Shown in pieces: positions 24,959-35,164 of a DNA stretch of 64,000 nucleotides. This DNA comes from Plantago ovata. Its lineage: Eukaryota > Streptophyta > Magnoliopsida > Lamiales > Plantaginaceae. Numbering within the stretch: position 1 is the stretch's first letter; each line of letters begins with the position of its first letter. Made by a program: the position numbers and the translations under genes. The DNA lies in the NCBI GenBank assembly GCA_028274465.1, contig CM051458.1:84960085-85024084 (forward strand), read 5' to 3'. Under the pieces are notes generated by a model, which saw only the letters and a program-made list of their open reading frames with translations, made no database searches and had not been told where the DNA came from.

Positions 24959-25830
24959 CGAGATAAAAGTTGATTGTCAAGATAGTTTGTCACGGAGATA
25001 ACATAAAAAGTAGTTCTCCTTTGAGTCTTTCGTCAAAATGCATTAGTAGAAAGTAGAAGAAGAAAAGAAAGGAAAAAAAAAACATCTTGGAATCCGATGT
25101 TGAGGCCAAGATATATTGTATTGTCAAAATGTAATAAGGGATTTATTAGTTTATGGGAAGCCATATGGCGCTCGATTGTGGCAATTAATAATTTAGATGC
25201 ACTCAAAATTAGGCAACAACGGTTAAGGTCGATTTGTAGAATGATAGTTATATAGTGAGAGATGAAATTATTAAAACTTAATGAATTTCACCGGATGCAA
25301 AGTTGGTTTGCCAGGTTAGTTTACAATTTATTCGATTTATAGAAATCGAACTTAAGGATTTAGGATTCAGGGTTTAGGGTAAACTGTTTAGGGTTGCAAT
25401 CAGACAGTTATGATCTCCCAACTAGAGAAGTAATTGGAAATAAATTATGCAAACAATTTAAGAAAACTTACTAGAACTTTGATCGAAGAATGGTGCGTAA
25501 TTTTTTTTTAGCGGAGCTACTAATAACTCCATATTAATACTCATACGTTTTTTAAAACTTTGTATATTTGTTTTTTAACCGAAATTTTAGGGAATTTATA
25601 TAATGAGTGTAGTGTTTGATTTAGTAGCAGGACCCACAATAAAATTGTGAAATAAATATTTGACAGATGAATAGTTTGGAACGAGTAAGACTTCACTAAC
25701 GTTCGGGGGATTTGAAATTTTTTAAGTGATTGGGGGAGAACTATTTGTGTAAGACTTCACTAACATTTGGGTTCAAAATGTAATAAACTACATAGTATTG
25801 GTTTATATGTAATTAGTGTGTTATTTCGTA

Positions 25831-26064
25831 CTCTCTCGGTTCACCAGAAGCTTCCGCTAGTTTGACTTTTTTTTTAACATATTTTAATTTTGACTATCGA
25901 TTACTCTTAAAATATAATGATGACGTATCTAATAAAATTATGTTATGAAAATTTAAGGTTAAATACTTTATTATTATAATTTAAGAGTAATTGAGAGTCA
26001 AAGTTAAAAAGTTACTGATCGAAATAAAAATCAAACTACAAAATTTCTATTGGAACGGAGGGAG
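25831..26064. mobile_element. Stowaway-type MITE
   Basis: About 234 bases between TA dinucleotides, with inverted ends: CTCTCTCGGTTCAC on the left and GGAACGGAGGGAG on the right, the typical CTCCCTCCGTTCC Stowaway terminus. Internal sequence is AT-rich and partly palindromic (ACTCTTAAAATATAATGATG against TAATTTAAGAGTAATTG). These are non-autonomous relatives of Tc1/mariner. Confidence 0.9.
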
Positions 26065-26147
26065 TAGAGGTTTATGGAGAAACCCAATTGTAATATTCAA
26101 TCCTAGTTTCTTTGGTTGTTTTTTGTTGTTGTTTATGGGATGATGTT

Positions 26148-26345
26148 CAGAGGCGGGGGCAGATGGGGGCGTCCCCCGGAATTTTGAAAAAAAAAATTAT
26201 ATGTAGTATTTATCATTTTTTAAGTTTTTTATAGGTAATATATAAGATTTTTCAAGTTTTGCCCCCTCCCCCCTCCCCGCGAACTTTCGAAAAATTATGT
26301 ATGTATAATTTGACCACCTAACTCCAAATCATGGGTCCGCCCCTG
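26148..26345. mobile_element. hAT-type MITE with exact 8-bp target duplication
   Basis: Ends CAGAGGCGG and CCGCCCCTG form inverted termini, and ATGATGTT occurs immediately on both sides (26140-26147 and 26346-26353). The 198-base body has no coding capacity and a C-rich internal patch near 26263-26280. Confidence 0.92.
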
Positions 26346-26514
26346 ATGATGTTGTATGCCAATGGTGTGATTTTGCATTGAATCTTAATATCATTGACAA
26401 AAACCATTATAAAAAAAAAAGAAAAGTGAGAGAATAAAACTTTTATTTGCAGAATATGAATTGTTACATTATATTCTACGCAACAATCGCTTAAATTCAA
26501 TGGAGCTTCATCAA

Positions 26515-26883
26515 TCAAAAGCATTGACAATAACCACTTAGACAAAGCCCTACGCCTGTGCAGTAAGCTGCGCAATCTGAATTGCTTCGGCAACTCGTTG
26601 CTGCATCCAACCTTGATTTTGCACCCAATCTTGATACTGAACCCAAACTAGAGTCACGTACCAATCTTGCATTTGAACCCAAAGTACCTGTTTGTAAAAT
26701 ATCCCAACAAAATCCAATTATTATCATACTGTAGTTATCAAATTGGGAAGAAAAAAAACTATTATGTTTTCCCGACCAGAAAAGAAAACAAAATGAAATG
26801 AAGTTACTAATTACCAGATCCACTGAACATGATGAGCATGGCGAAAACCAAAAAATAGCCACCTTAGTCAAAGACATTTTCAT
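26515..26883 (-). pseudogene. Small secreted defensin-like peptide gene, two exons, frame broken in signal peptide
   Basis: Exon 1 is 26883-26815 (starts MKMSLTKVAIF) and exon 2 is 26687-26515, joined by an intron with GTAATT and AACAG borders. Exon 2 ends in a six-cysteine module, CRSNSDCAAYCTGVGLCLSG then YCQCF, with spacing C-x5-C-x3-C-x5-C-x4-C-x1-C, typical of plant cysteine-rich defensin-like peptides. A dibasic-poor prodomain of about 30 residues separates it from the signal segment. In exon 1 a run of six T near 26855 shifts the frame; one base more would give a hydrophobic signal core, so the gene is one base from intact. It may be a true pseudogene or a homopolymer error. Target and activity are unknown. 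Confidence 0.68.
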
Positions 26884-26899
26884 TTTATAACTTAGAAGA

Positions 26900-27697
26900 A
26901 TATGGGACAAATGGAAAACTCAGATGGAAAAACTTCATGTGAAACCTTTATTTATAAGGTTAAACAAATCTTCCATTATTAAAAGTGAGTTTATTGACAT
27001 AATGGTTATTCTCAATTTGCAAATTATATTATGTAATTAGGTAGATTTTCATTTAATGTACTGCTCCAAAAATTTTATATGGCTTGTTTGAGGTGATAAT
27101 GTCAAAACATAAATTACTATTACTAATATTAGAGCTTTGTTTTTTTTTTTTTTTTAATTTAGCTACAAATGTGTTGTATAAAAGGATTTTGATCTGACAT
27201 TAGTAATTTGTGCTACGACATTGTCACCATCCTGCCTGGTGATAATTTCAAAGTATAAATTGTCAATTTCATAGCAAAATTCCCAAATTTAGATAGAAAT
27301 GTGGTCGATAAAAGAAATTTTGTTCTAGCATTAATAATTTATGCTTTTGGCATAGCACAAATTACTTATGCCATAGCAAAATTTCCAAATTTAACTACAA
27401 ATCGGGTACATAGAAGGAAATTTTTTCAGGCATTAGTTATTTTCGCCATGACATTATCACTATAGACGTTCAAAAATCTACAATTGAAGCTTGTTGAGTT
27501 GTGAGGGCACCTACAAGGCAACAAGAGTGCGCTAGGGTGTATGGTTTCCAAGGTAGCACCGATGTTTATTGATTGAACCTTGATCATATATATATATATT
27601 CAGATGATTTCAAAGTATTTGTGTTCATTCCGGTTGAGCCTTGATATGTGTAAGGATAGATTGGTTAATCTCGTATGGAATTCTTTAAAAACGAATA
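26900..27697. other. Non-coding, AT-rich, short internal repeats
   Basis: No gene seen. Between 27090 and 27450 a phrase built on TAATTT.TGC..ATAGCA, AAATTTAGCTACAAAT and ATAAAAGGA.ATTTTG recurs about three times, so this is a degenerate local repeat of about 110 bases. Confidence 0.45.
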
Positions 27698-27903
27698 CAT
27701 TTCATCAGGGGCGGAGCCAAAATTAGGATTTGAAGTGCGGGTGGTGGACTATTATAACACGAACACTCATCACATGGATCAACATTGGGACACTCAACAT
27801 ATGTAAATTAACAAAGAGTTAAAAATTATGTTACTTGATTTGCTTCCAGATAGTGATCGTTTTCTCTTGTTACGGTGATCCATTTTACTAGGAGGTTTGA
27901 AAG

Positions 27904-28061
27904 ATTGGCCGATTGGTAAGGGTGTTGGAGGAGCAAGGAGAGGTCGGGGGTTCGAACCTTGACGGAGTTATAAGGGTGGTTTACGATATTTAAAGTTATA
28001 AGGTGGTTAAGGATTAGTGTAGGAGTCGAGTAGGTTAGATTGGCCGTTAAAAATAAAAATG
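27904..28061 (+). mobile_element. tRNA-derived SINE with 15-bp target duplication
   Basis: It has a pol III A-box-like TGGCCGATTGGTAAGGG followed about 30 bases later by a perfect B box GGTTCGAACC (27949-27958), and a short A-rich tail AAAAATAAAAATG. TAGGAGGTTTGAAAG occurs on both sides (27889-27903 and 28062-28076). At 158 bases it is a typical plant SINE length. Confidence 0.9.
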
Positions 28062-28383
28062 TAGGAGGTTTGAAAGTTGATAAAGATTTTAAGTGAACTT
28101 ACTGGCTAGCTAGAAAAATTTAATCATTAATAAAATTGGCTTTAAAAAGTTGTATAACCTCTGAAACTAATTAAGTAGTAAATATTTTTTTATTTGATGT
28201 CAAATACACTTATTGTATTATTTTTTTTAAACGACAAATCTAACATACCCTACTCGTACTCCTACACCAATCATATACCCCCGTCCACCGACCCATCCTA
28301 TGCTACCCAACACTGCTACAACCGGCCATCTCACTTATTAAATAAATCAAATTTTATAAATTCTCTTAACTTTAAATATGAAT

Positions 28384-29373
28384 CTAACTAACTAAGCTGT
28401 AAAAGCAAAGATCATTTTCAACTGTTGGTTCTTCAATGGAATTTGCTTGCTGGGCCTGTTTGTTCAGCGAGCTAGCCTCATTCTTGTATTTATGGTAGTT
28501 GTTACCAAGATGCTTTTTCAGCTTCTCTTTTGCTTTTCGCCTTTCAAGTTCCTTACTGATGAATTTCTTCATGTTTTTAACAACTAAAGCATTTTCATCA
28601 GCAGGCTCTTTATCATTCTTCTTTTCAGAAGATGACGGCTTTGCAGCAAGAGCAATGTTTTGTGATTTTTCAACAAACACATTTTCTCTTTGCTTTGTCT
28701 CGTAGTTGACAGTAGCAAGATGAGAGAACAACTCTGTAGGTGTGATGTTTGGCATTCCTTGATTATAGTAGAAATTCTGAGTATGGATCCATTCTTGGTT
28801 CAGACTTCTAATAATGGTTTTCACCTTCTCAGAATCCGAGTAAAGATTTCCAACTCCTAAGGCAGCCATCTCACTTACTAGAGTTGTGAATCTGAAATCC
28901 AAGTCTTCCAGTGACTCATTTGTACCTTGTTTAAAGTTCTGGAACTTTAACTTCAGCACTTCGAGTTTGTTTTCCTTGGTTTTGTCAGATCCAGCGCAAA
29001 GATCTTGAACCATTTTCCAAGCTTCCTTAGCAGTTTTAGCACCCCATAGTTTGCACTGTATAGTATCTGGAGTTGATCGAATGATGATGTTTCTTGCTTG
29101 GCCATCAAGACAGAATCTTTTGGCTTCGTCGGAAGTCCATTCCTCTCTTGGTTTTCGAACGGCGGTGTCAACCGGTTCTCCTAAGATAGTTTCCTTACCA
29201 GCGGTATCCGTGGTTTTGTGAGGAAAGCTTCTCTCAAGTTTAGTGATCTTAATAGGTCCATCATTTATGACAGTGACCATTTCATCGCTAATGGCCTCAA
29301 GATGTAGCATCATGTTGTTTTGCCATTTTTCATAGTTTTCCAGCTTCAGCAAGGGAGCGTCTCCTAAAGACAT
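28384..29373 (-). CDS. Ty1/Copia gag polyprotein, truncated element
   Basis: A 329-codon open frame starts MSLGDAPLLKLENYEKWQNN, which matches the N-terminal DUF4219-like segment of Copia gag. The UBN2-type capsid core follows (AKEAWKMVQDLCAGSDKTKE, then LKFQNFKQGTNESLEDLDFRF and later SLNQEWIHT). The C-terminal third is Lys-rich (ELERRKAKEKLKKHLG). The CCHC zinc knuckle, protease, integrase and reverse transcriptase are absent, and the frame stops soon after ENDLCFYS. It belongs to the LTR and primer-binding site at 29983-31511 upstream on the minus strand. It packaged element RNA in the virus-like particle; here it is a stranded remnant, though open. Confidence 0.88.
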   Translation of the reverse strand: MSLGDAPLLKLENYEKWQNNMMLHLEAISDEMVTVINDGPIKITKLERSFPHKTTDTAGKETILGEPVDTAVRKPREEWTSDEAKRFCLDGQARNIIIRSTPDTIQCKLWGAKTAKEAWKMVQDLCAGSDKTKENKLEVLKLKFQNFKQGTNESLEDLDFRFTTLVSEMAALGVGNLYSDSEKVKTIIRSLNQEWIHTQNFYYNQGMPNITPTELFSHLATVNYETKQRENVFVEKSQNIALAAKPSSSEKKNDKEPADENALVVKNMKKFISKELERRKAKEKLKKHLGNNYHKYKNEASSLNKQAQQANSIEEPTVENDLCFYSLVS

Positions 29374-29411
29374 CCTGTCAGCAAAAGACTACCAAACTGA
29401 TCAAGTGAGAG

Positions 29412-29914
29412 CTATGTTTTAAAAAACGGAGCCGGAGGTTGAGCTGGACACCCCCAAAAAAGGTTTAATCGGGGTCGGACCTGTTGAGTTGTTTTATGAG
29501 CCGGTTGAGCCGGTGTACCATTATAATATCAATATATATATATAATATACTAATACTAATATATTTATATTATATTATTATTAATATTTTCGTCCAAAAT
29601 CACACTAAACAAGATTAAATGATCATCAATCAAGTAAAATGACTTGGTGAAGATCCATACTCAATCAAGATATAGATGAAAAAAGGCTTCTTTATTTTCT
29701 TTTTGCTCTTTTTTTTTTTTTTTTGCAATTTTACCCAAAAAATGGCTCAACCTCCGGCTCAACCGCTTTCCGGTTCACCGGTTTTGCCGTTTTTCACCCG
29801 TTTTTTCCGGTTTTAGGGCCTCCGGCTTTTTAGCGTTTAAATAGCGGTTTCAGACCGGTGAGCTCCGGTTTCCATGGTTTGACCGGTCGGCTCAACCCGA
29901 CTTTTAAAACATAG
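29412..29914. mobile_element. MITE inside the Copia leader, 8-bp target duplication
   Basis: Inverted ends CTATGTTTTAAAA and TTTTAAAACATAG match over 13 bases, and AGTGAGAG flanks both sides exactly (29404-29411 and 29915-29922), indicating a hAT-like family. The interior is rich in CCGG-containing phrases (GAGCCGG, CCGGTTTGACCGG) in both orientations. No coding capacity. It sits between the primer-binding site and gag start, so it inserted after the Copia element. Confidence 0.92.
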
Positions 29915-29982
29915 AGTGAGAGTGATTTACGGAAAGCATCTAAGGGGATCTAGGTTCAATGCTGAAGGTTAAAGAACCTCCA

Positions 29983-29994
29983 GCTCTGATACCA
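29983..29994 (-). promoter_or_regulatory. Primer-binding site of the Copia element
   Basis: On the minus strand this reads TGGTATCAGAGC, complementary to initiator tRNA-Met, two bases after the LTR end. It fixes the orientation of the element as minus. Confidence 0.95.
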
Positions 29995-29996
29995 CT

Positions 29997-31511
29997 TGTT
30001 GGTCCCTTTAAACAACAAGATAAGACTAGAGGAGGGTGAATAGTCTTTTCAAACTTTCGTCGTTTAAAAACTTTCTCAGCAAGAGCTTATTACTTTTCAG
30101 TAATGAGTTTGATGATACTTAACTTTCTCAGCAAGCACTAGTTACTTTTCAGTAACGAGTTTTACTGGTACTTTAAAAACAGAGTGCGGAAGTCTTTATA
30201 CAATAAGTGCTTTTCAGTAAGTGCTAGTTTCAGCAAGTGAGCAGAGTGACAGTGTACAGATAGATAAGCTTGCTGAAAACTAAATGCAGTAAAGTAAATC
30301 ACACAAACACTTTTATAGTGGTATCTGAGAGTGGCGTAATCTCTCAACTAATCCACTTTGTCCTTTCTAGGACTCAATCCACTAAGATAAGTTTGAGGTT
30401 CCTTACAACACCTATCTAGAACGATTCTTCAGAAACCAAAGCACACTTGCTTCGTTTCCAACCTAACTAGAGAACGAAACCTTGTTCTCCACCAAACTTG
30501 GGACTTATAATCAGCAACACTATGCTTGATTAATTCCCCCTGAAATTCACGCTTGAAAAAGGGTGTTTATCAGTTAGAGAGGTTTGGGATGAGATGACTT
30601 GAGTATAACTTATTCAGCTATAGCAAGTAATCTAAGAAACAAAACTTGGAATACTTTGCAGTAAACAAGTTAAGTAGTTTCTGGTGTCAATACTTGTTCT
30701 TGTTCGAAAGAAAAAACACTTAACTAATTTCTTAGCCGGGAATGTTCTACTTCTTCACAAGTAGCTTTTTTTTCAAGCTTTAAGTCTTGGAACGGATCAA
30801 TAGGCAGTAAAGAGTATGGAAGATGAGTGTTTAAGCACAAGTGAGAGTTTGATCACGATGTTGACACACTTCAACTCTTTGCCGGATGACCTCTATTTAT
30901 AGTGAATCAAGGGAGCCGTTTGAATTTCAAATTCTAAGGCTTTGTTCCTTAAGATGTCACTATCTTGCTTTTGTACTTTCAGCAACGTCCTTCATTTGTC
31001 TTCTAATCTTCATGTTCTTCGCATGCTTACTTTTGCATTTAATGTTCATTTGAATGAAATTCAAATGTGAACGTTGGAGCGTAAATGCAAGTACTTTCAG
31101 CAAGGAGGTCACATATGTATTTCAGCAAGCGGTCAGTCTCAGTTTCAACAAGCACAACCTACTATGTCATATAGATTTTCACTTATGCAAGCTGTTGCTG
31201 AAATTTCCACTTTTTGAGCAACATGTGCCTTTGTAGATACCATCTTCAGAAATCTTCTTAAGTCTTCAGTCTTCGAATTCTTCAAGTTTCTTAACGGTTC
31301 TAGTGCTTCAATAGTTCATTTGTAAAAATAAAGTACATCATCAGCAAACTAAAGCACCTAACTAGTACCTACACTAAGTCTTCAGCAAACGTTCCTCTTT
31401 TACAATGTCCTTAAAATTCTAAATTCCTATGGACCTTAAGAGTACTAGTTACTCGACTTTCCTTAATTTAGCATGATTAATTGCTCATCAAAATTTACAA
31501 GTTTCCTAACA
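29997..31511 (-). repeat. 5' LTR of the partial Copia element
   Basis: A 1515-base LTR beginning TGTTAGG and ending CCAACA on the minus strand, with the primer-binding site directly after it. A TATAAATAG box lies near 30892-30904 (minus). Several copies of CAGCAAG, CTTTCAGCAA and similar phrases recur in U3. No second LTR was found to the left, so the 3' half of the element is deleted. Confidence 0.85.
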
Positions 31512-31516
31512 AATAA

Positions 31517-31517
31517 C

Positions 31518-31576
<59 letters not shown>
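31517..31576. repeat. (AAT)n microsatellite
   Basis: About 20 tandem AAT triplets immediately beyond the Copia LTR, inside the hAT-like element. Confidence 0.97.
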
Positions 31577-31578
<2 letters not shown>

Positions 31579-31633
31579 TAATTGGGGGCGACGATCGCCA
31601 CCTCCGCCCCGTGTCTCCGCCCCCGCATTTCAT

Positions 31634-32377
31634 ATATATTTAATGTGAGTGTCACGTCTTCATAATCACATACACGCATCGCTAATTTATTCCGTAAAGT
31701 ATTACATATGCATGTTCAATTTGAATTACTACCGTCATTTTACATTTACTAAATCTGCAAATGCATGCATTCAATAGTGTGAAGAGTGTCTTGCTTGTTG
31801 GTTTGAGCCATAAATCATTTATGAGAAGGGGTTTACAAAAACTGGTTGCACTAAGACATCTTATTCTTATAAGATTATAGCTTGATCAATTTCTCAAATG
31901 ATTTTCGAGCATACATCTTGATTTTCGTGTGCACTTTGGTTGAGCATCTGCCGTTAGGTTGAGAACCTTCGCTTCTTTTATGATTAGACTCTTCTCATTT
32001 GTTCAATAAGCCGCCTCGTTCAAATAAGAACTCAACAAAACCTTCACAACAAGCAAAACCCGTTCCTAGTAAACGACTAAACCCGAAAAGCCAAAGGCGG
32101 ACACAACACGTCGCCAGTGCATTCAATCCAGTTTTCCTTATTCCAGTTCTCAATCACCTTTTGTCTTCTAATCTTTAGTACGCTATTGATCCATACCACA
32201 AAAGACATCGGGAACTAGATCATTTATACCTTAATTGTTTGGTGAGTTTGCTTTGTGTGGAATCATGTACTAATGTACTATATCCCCCTTACAGTTTTTA
32301 TGCTGATGGAGTCTCTATAAGATATATTAGTGCATGCTGCTCAAATAGGAAGTATTAAAATATCAGTTGACATAAAT
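31634..32377. other. Non-coding stretch, no gene seen
   Basis: Between the hAT-like element and the solo LTR I see no open frame of note, RNA gene or repeat. Confidence 0.5.
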
Positions 32378-34009
32378 TGTAACGCCCCAAAATCAAAATA
32401 GGGAACGTTCGGCCGTGTATCGTGAGATGGACTCCCGCCAACACGAAGCCTCTACTTTTAACCTCAAATATAACTGAAATCAACTCAAATGGTAATACAG
32501 AGCGTCTAAATTTTCCCATATACAAATGAGTATAAAACTAATATCTTCAAAATTACAATAAACCATCCGAGTACAACATAAATAAATTCTGAATAAAATA
32601 ATCCATCAAAAATGTAAATCCTCATAGACCAAGTATACTCAGACTTCACAATCTCCTTTGTCACTCAAAGCCGCTGTACTCCAACAGAAAATACTCCTTA
32701 AGCTTGCATCGTCAACAATACCATCAACAATACACTGAAACTGGGGGAGTAAGGGGTAAGATACTAACTCATGAGAAAGCTAATAACTCGTAAGAAGACA
32801 TCTTGACACTCTTACCGGATCAATCATATGTTTCAAAAATATACAGTATATATATACACACACACAAACATAACCGGAAAACATAACCATGGAGTCAGTA
32901 TACAGAACGATAACAGAACAGTTTATTTGAGAGCTCAAACAAAAATCACACTATGGCCACTAGTATAGGTCCGGTGGCACAGAGGTCGGCACAAAACAGA
33001 AACAGGACAGAAAGTTCCCCGCTAAAGGAACACAGAACATAATGAAGTACTTCAGAAGCCAGACGTAATCACGTCAGAGACGGGCCCAAAATTCATAGGC
33101 AAAACTCTGAACTCAAAAATATTCTAATTCCTCCATGTAACAGAAATATATTTTTTATTTTCGAAAAAAAAAACAGAAATATATTTTTCACACATCACAC
33201 ACACATCAGAAAATACAATTTTAGGTTCACATACTTGATCCTTTTTAATTGACATAATATACTAAGACCCATTAACTTGATATAATAGCCATAAGTAATT
33301 TATCAAATATTAAAACAATAATATACAAAAATAGAAGTAAAAGTGTCAAGAAATCCCCTTACCTCGATTCCAAAAATAACCAACATATCTCCGAATTTTA
33401 GATATCCATCCATGATCAATCGGTATAACACTAATCCATCAATTACAATATACTTGAAGTATTTGATCAATCCATCATCGGCAATCATCCACAAGGTCCA
33501 CAATAATAGTACTCCGATCCATACATGCATGCATGATGTATCCAAGGTCAACCAATTATCAGTTCATATAAGTAATTAACGTTGTGATAATCCCAACTCA
33601 AAATCCATCAAAAAGGTAAATTATAATTTAATTACCTTGACTCCACATGTTGGTATAAGGTCATAACTATTTCTTCTCCATGTCCATAGATCGGTACGCC
33701 GAACCATAATACTTTTGCTTCGCTTCTCAATATCGGCAGTACCTAAATATATAATCTATCTAACCTAATTAGTCAAACATATATATACCCTCCAAGACTC
33801 CAACCGACTTGGATTAAAATGGCCCGAATTCGGATTCGGAATCCATATCTAACTTAGTCACTAGGGGCATACGGTAAAAGGCCCGTATTAATTATATATC
33901 GGTCCATAAAATAACCACTTATAAAATTTAACCTTTCAACTTAATGCCATAAAATTTTAGCTCCAAAATATATAAATACTTTTAGTCCAAAAAATTTCGA
34001 GTTATTACA
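32378..34009. mobile_element. Solo Gypsy-type LTR with 5-bp target duplication
   Basis: A 1632-base segment with ends TGTAACGCCCC and GTTATTACA (TG..CA), flanked by TAAAT on both sides (32373-32377 and 34010-34014). It resembles the TGTAACACCCTACC LTR start at 60783 in general layout. No internal domain remains, consistent with LTR-LTR recombination. Overlapping antisense open frames at 33303-33579 are not conserved proteins. Confidence 0.9.
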
Positions 34010-34580
34010 TAAATCATTACAAATCATTACAGAACATGAAATATATCATCATATAATCTTAGATCATTACATAATAATTCTAAAGTAGCCCAAAATGAGA
34101 TTCAGATCATACATCATTAGATGATAACTCCAACCGTTTTCTTACAAAAGATGAAAATTTCAAACACTACTGGTGACAGAATACCTACTTGGCCAATAAG
34201 AGATACACCAGGTAACTAATCAATTAACGCCATACAGATCATTACGGAACATGAAATACATCATCGGTCAATCTAGATCATATCATTACATAATAATACA
34301 TTAATAGGGAAGTAGCAAAATATCAGATTCAGTTCAAGCATCACTAGACATGAGTTTCAACTATTTCATACAAAATATGAAAAATTGAAAGATCATCGGT
34401 AACCCTGACAGGAGAATACCTACTTGGCCCAAAATAATGCTCTTTGCCATCCGGATAAGACGTGAGTTTTCAACTATTTTCATACAAAAGATGATGAAAA
34501 ACTCAAAGATCATCGGTAACACTGACAGGAGAATACCTACTTGGCCAAAAATAATGCTCCGGATCAGACATCCAATCATC
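34010..34580. repeat. Degenerate local repeats around ACCTACTTGGCC
   Basis: Three partly similar blocks (about 34130-34220, 34350-34440, 34460-34560) share CATACAAAA.ATGAAAA, GATCATCGGTAAC.CTGACAG, GAGAATACCTACTTGGCC and AATAATGCTC. The last two are about 110 bases each and form a clear tandem pair. A second phrase, AATCATTACAGAACATGAAATA..ATCATC, occurs at 34018 and 34236. Confidence 0.8.
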
Positions 34581-34582
34581 AT

Positions 34583-35159
34583 TGTTGATGGGTAAAATAT
34601 CAGTTCTTTCTAACTCGTGCTAATCCGTGAGCGTCCTTTGTACTTCAAGTTCCTTCCATGAGCTTCTGAGATCTAGCTTTTGAGACCTAAAACTTCTTGG
34701 ACTTGAAATAAAACTTGGAGAGGGGGGGTTAGTAACGACTACCCGGTTTGTCTTAGATCAAACCGGTGGAACTACTTTACGTGTAGAGGATTGCTAGTCT
34801 CTCTAGTAAATAAGGTAGAGAGTGGATTATGGAGTATAGATTGATTACCTTCAAATGATGGAGTATGGGGCTATTTATATCTCTCATATCCAAGTAGTCT
34901 TCTCCAAGATCGTGCCAAGTGTCCGGCTAGGATGAAGCCACATGTGTGTAAAAGGTCTATTAGCATTTGATGGGCTTGGGCCATTATGCAAGGCTTTGTT
35001 CCTCATGGGCTTGCTCCATCTTCTATAGTGGATCATTTGGGGAGGACCAAGATACTAGGAGACGGTCCATATATAGCATTTGGTCGGCCCTAAATGTAGA
35101 GCGCCATTTGGAACGTCCAAATCCGCACTTCAAGGATTGGACATAATTTCACATTAACA
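34583..35159. mobile_element. Second solo LTR with 5-bp target duplication
   Basis: A 577-base segment starting TGTTGATGGG and ending CACATTAACA, flanked by ATCAT at 34578-34582 and 35160-35164. It contains a TATTTATAT box near 34873. No internal retrotransposon sequence is next to it. It may be a Copia-type LTR by size and ends. Confidence 0.85.
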
Positions 35160-35164
35160 ATCAT

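Larger units (their letters stand above)
27706..31625. mobile_element. hAT-like element carrying nested insertions
   Basis: The left end CAGGGGCGGAGCC and right end GTCTCCGCCCCCG are inverted (11 of 13 positions), and CATTTCAT stands exactly on both sides (27698-27705 and 31626-31633), the 8-bp duplication expected for hAT. No hAT transposase is seen inside. Much of the 3.9-kb interior is later insertions: a SINE (27904-28061) and a partial Copia element (about 28380-31511) that itself holds a MITE. Confidence 0.8.

Noticed and set aside
27904-28061. tRNA gene
   Set aside because: A and B boxes are present but no cloverleaf; tail and target duplication show a SINE.
33303-33579. Overlapping open frames on both strands
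   Set aside because: They lie inside the solo LTR and have no conserved features.
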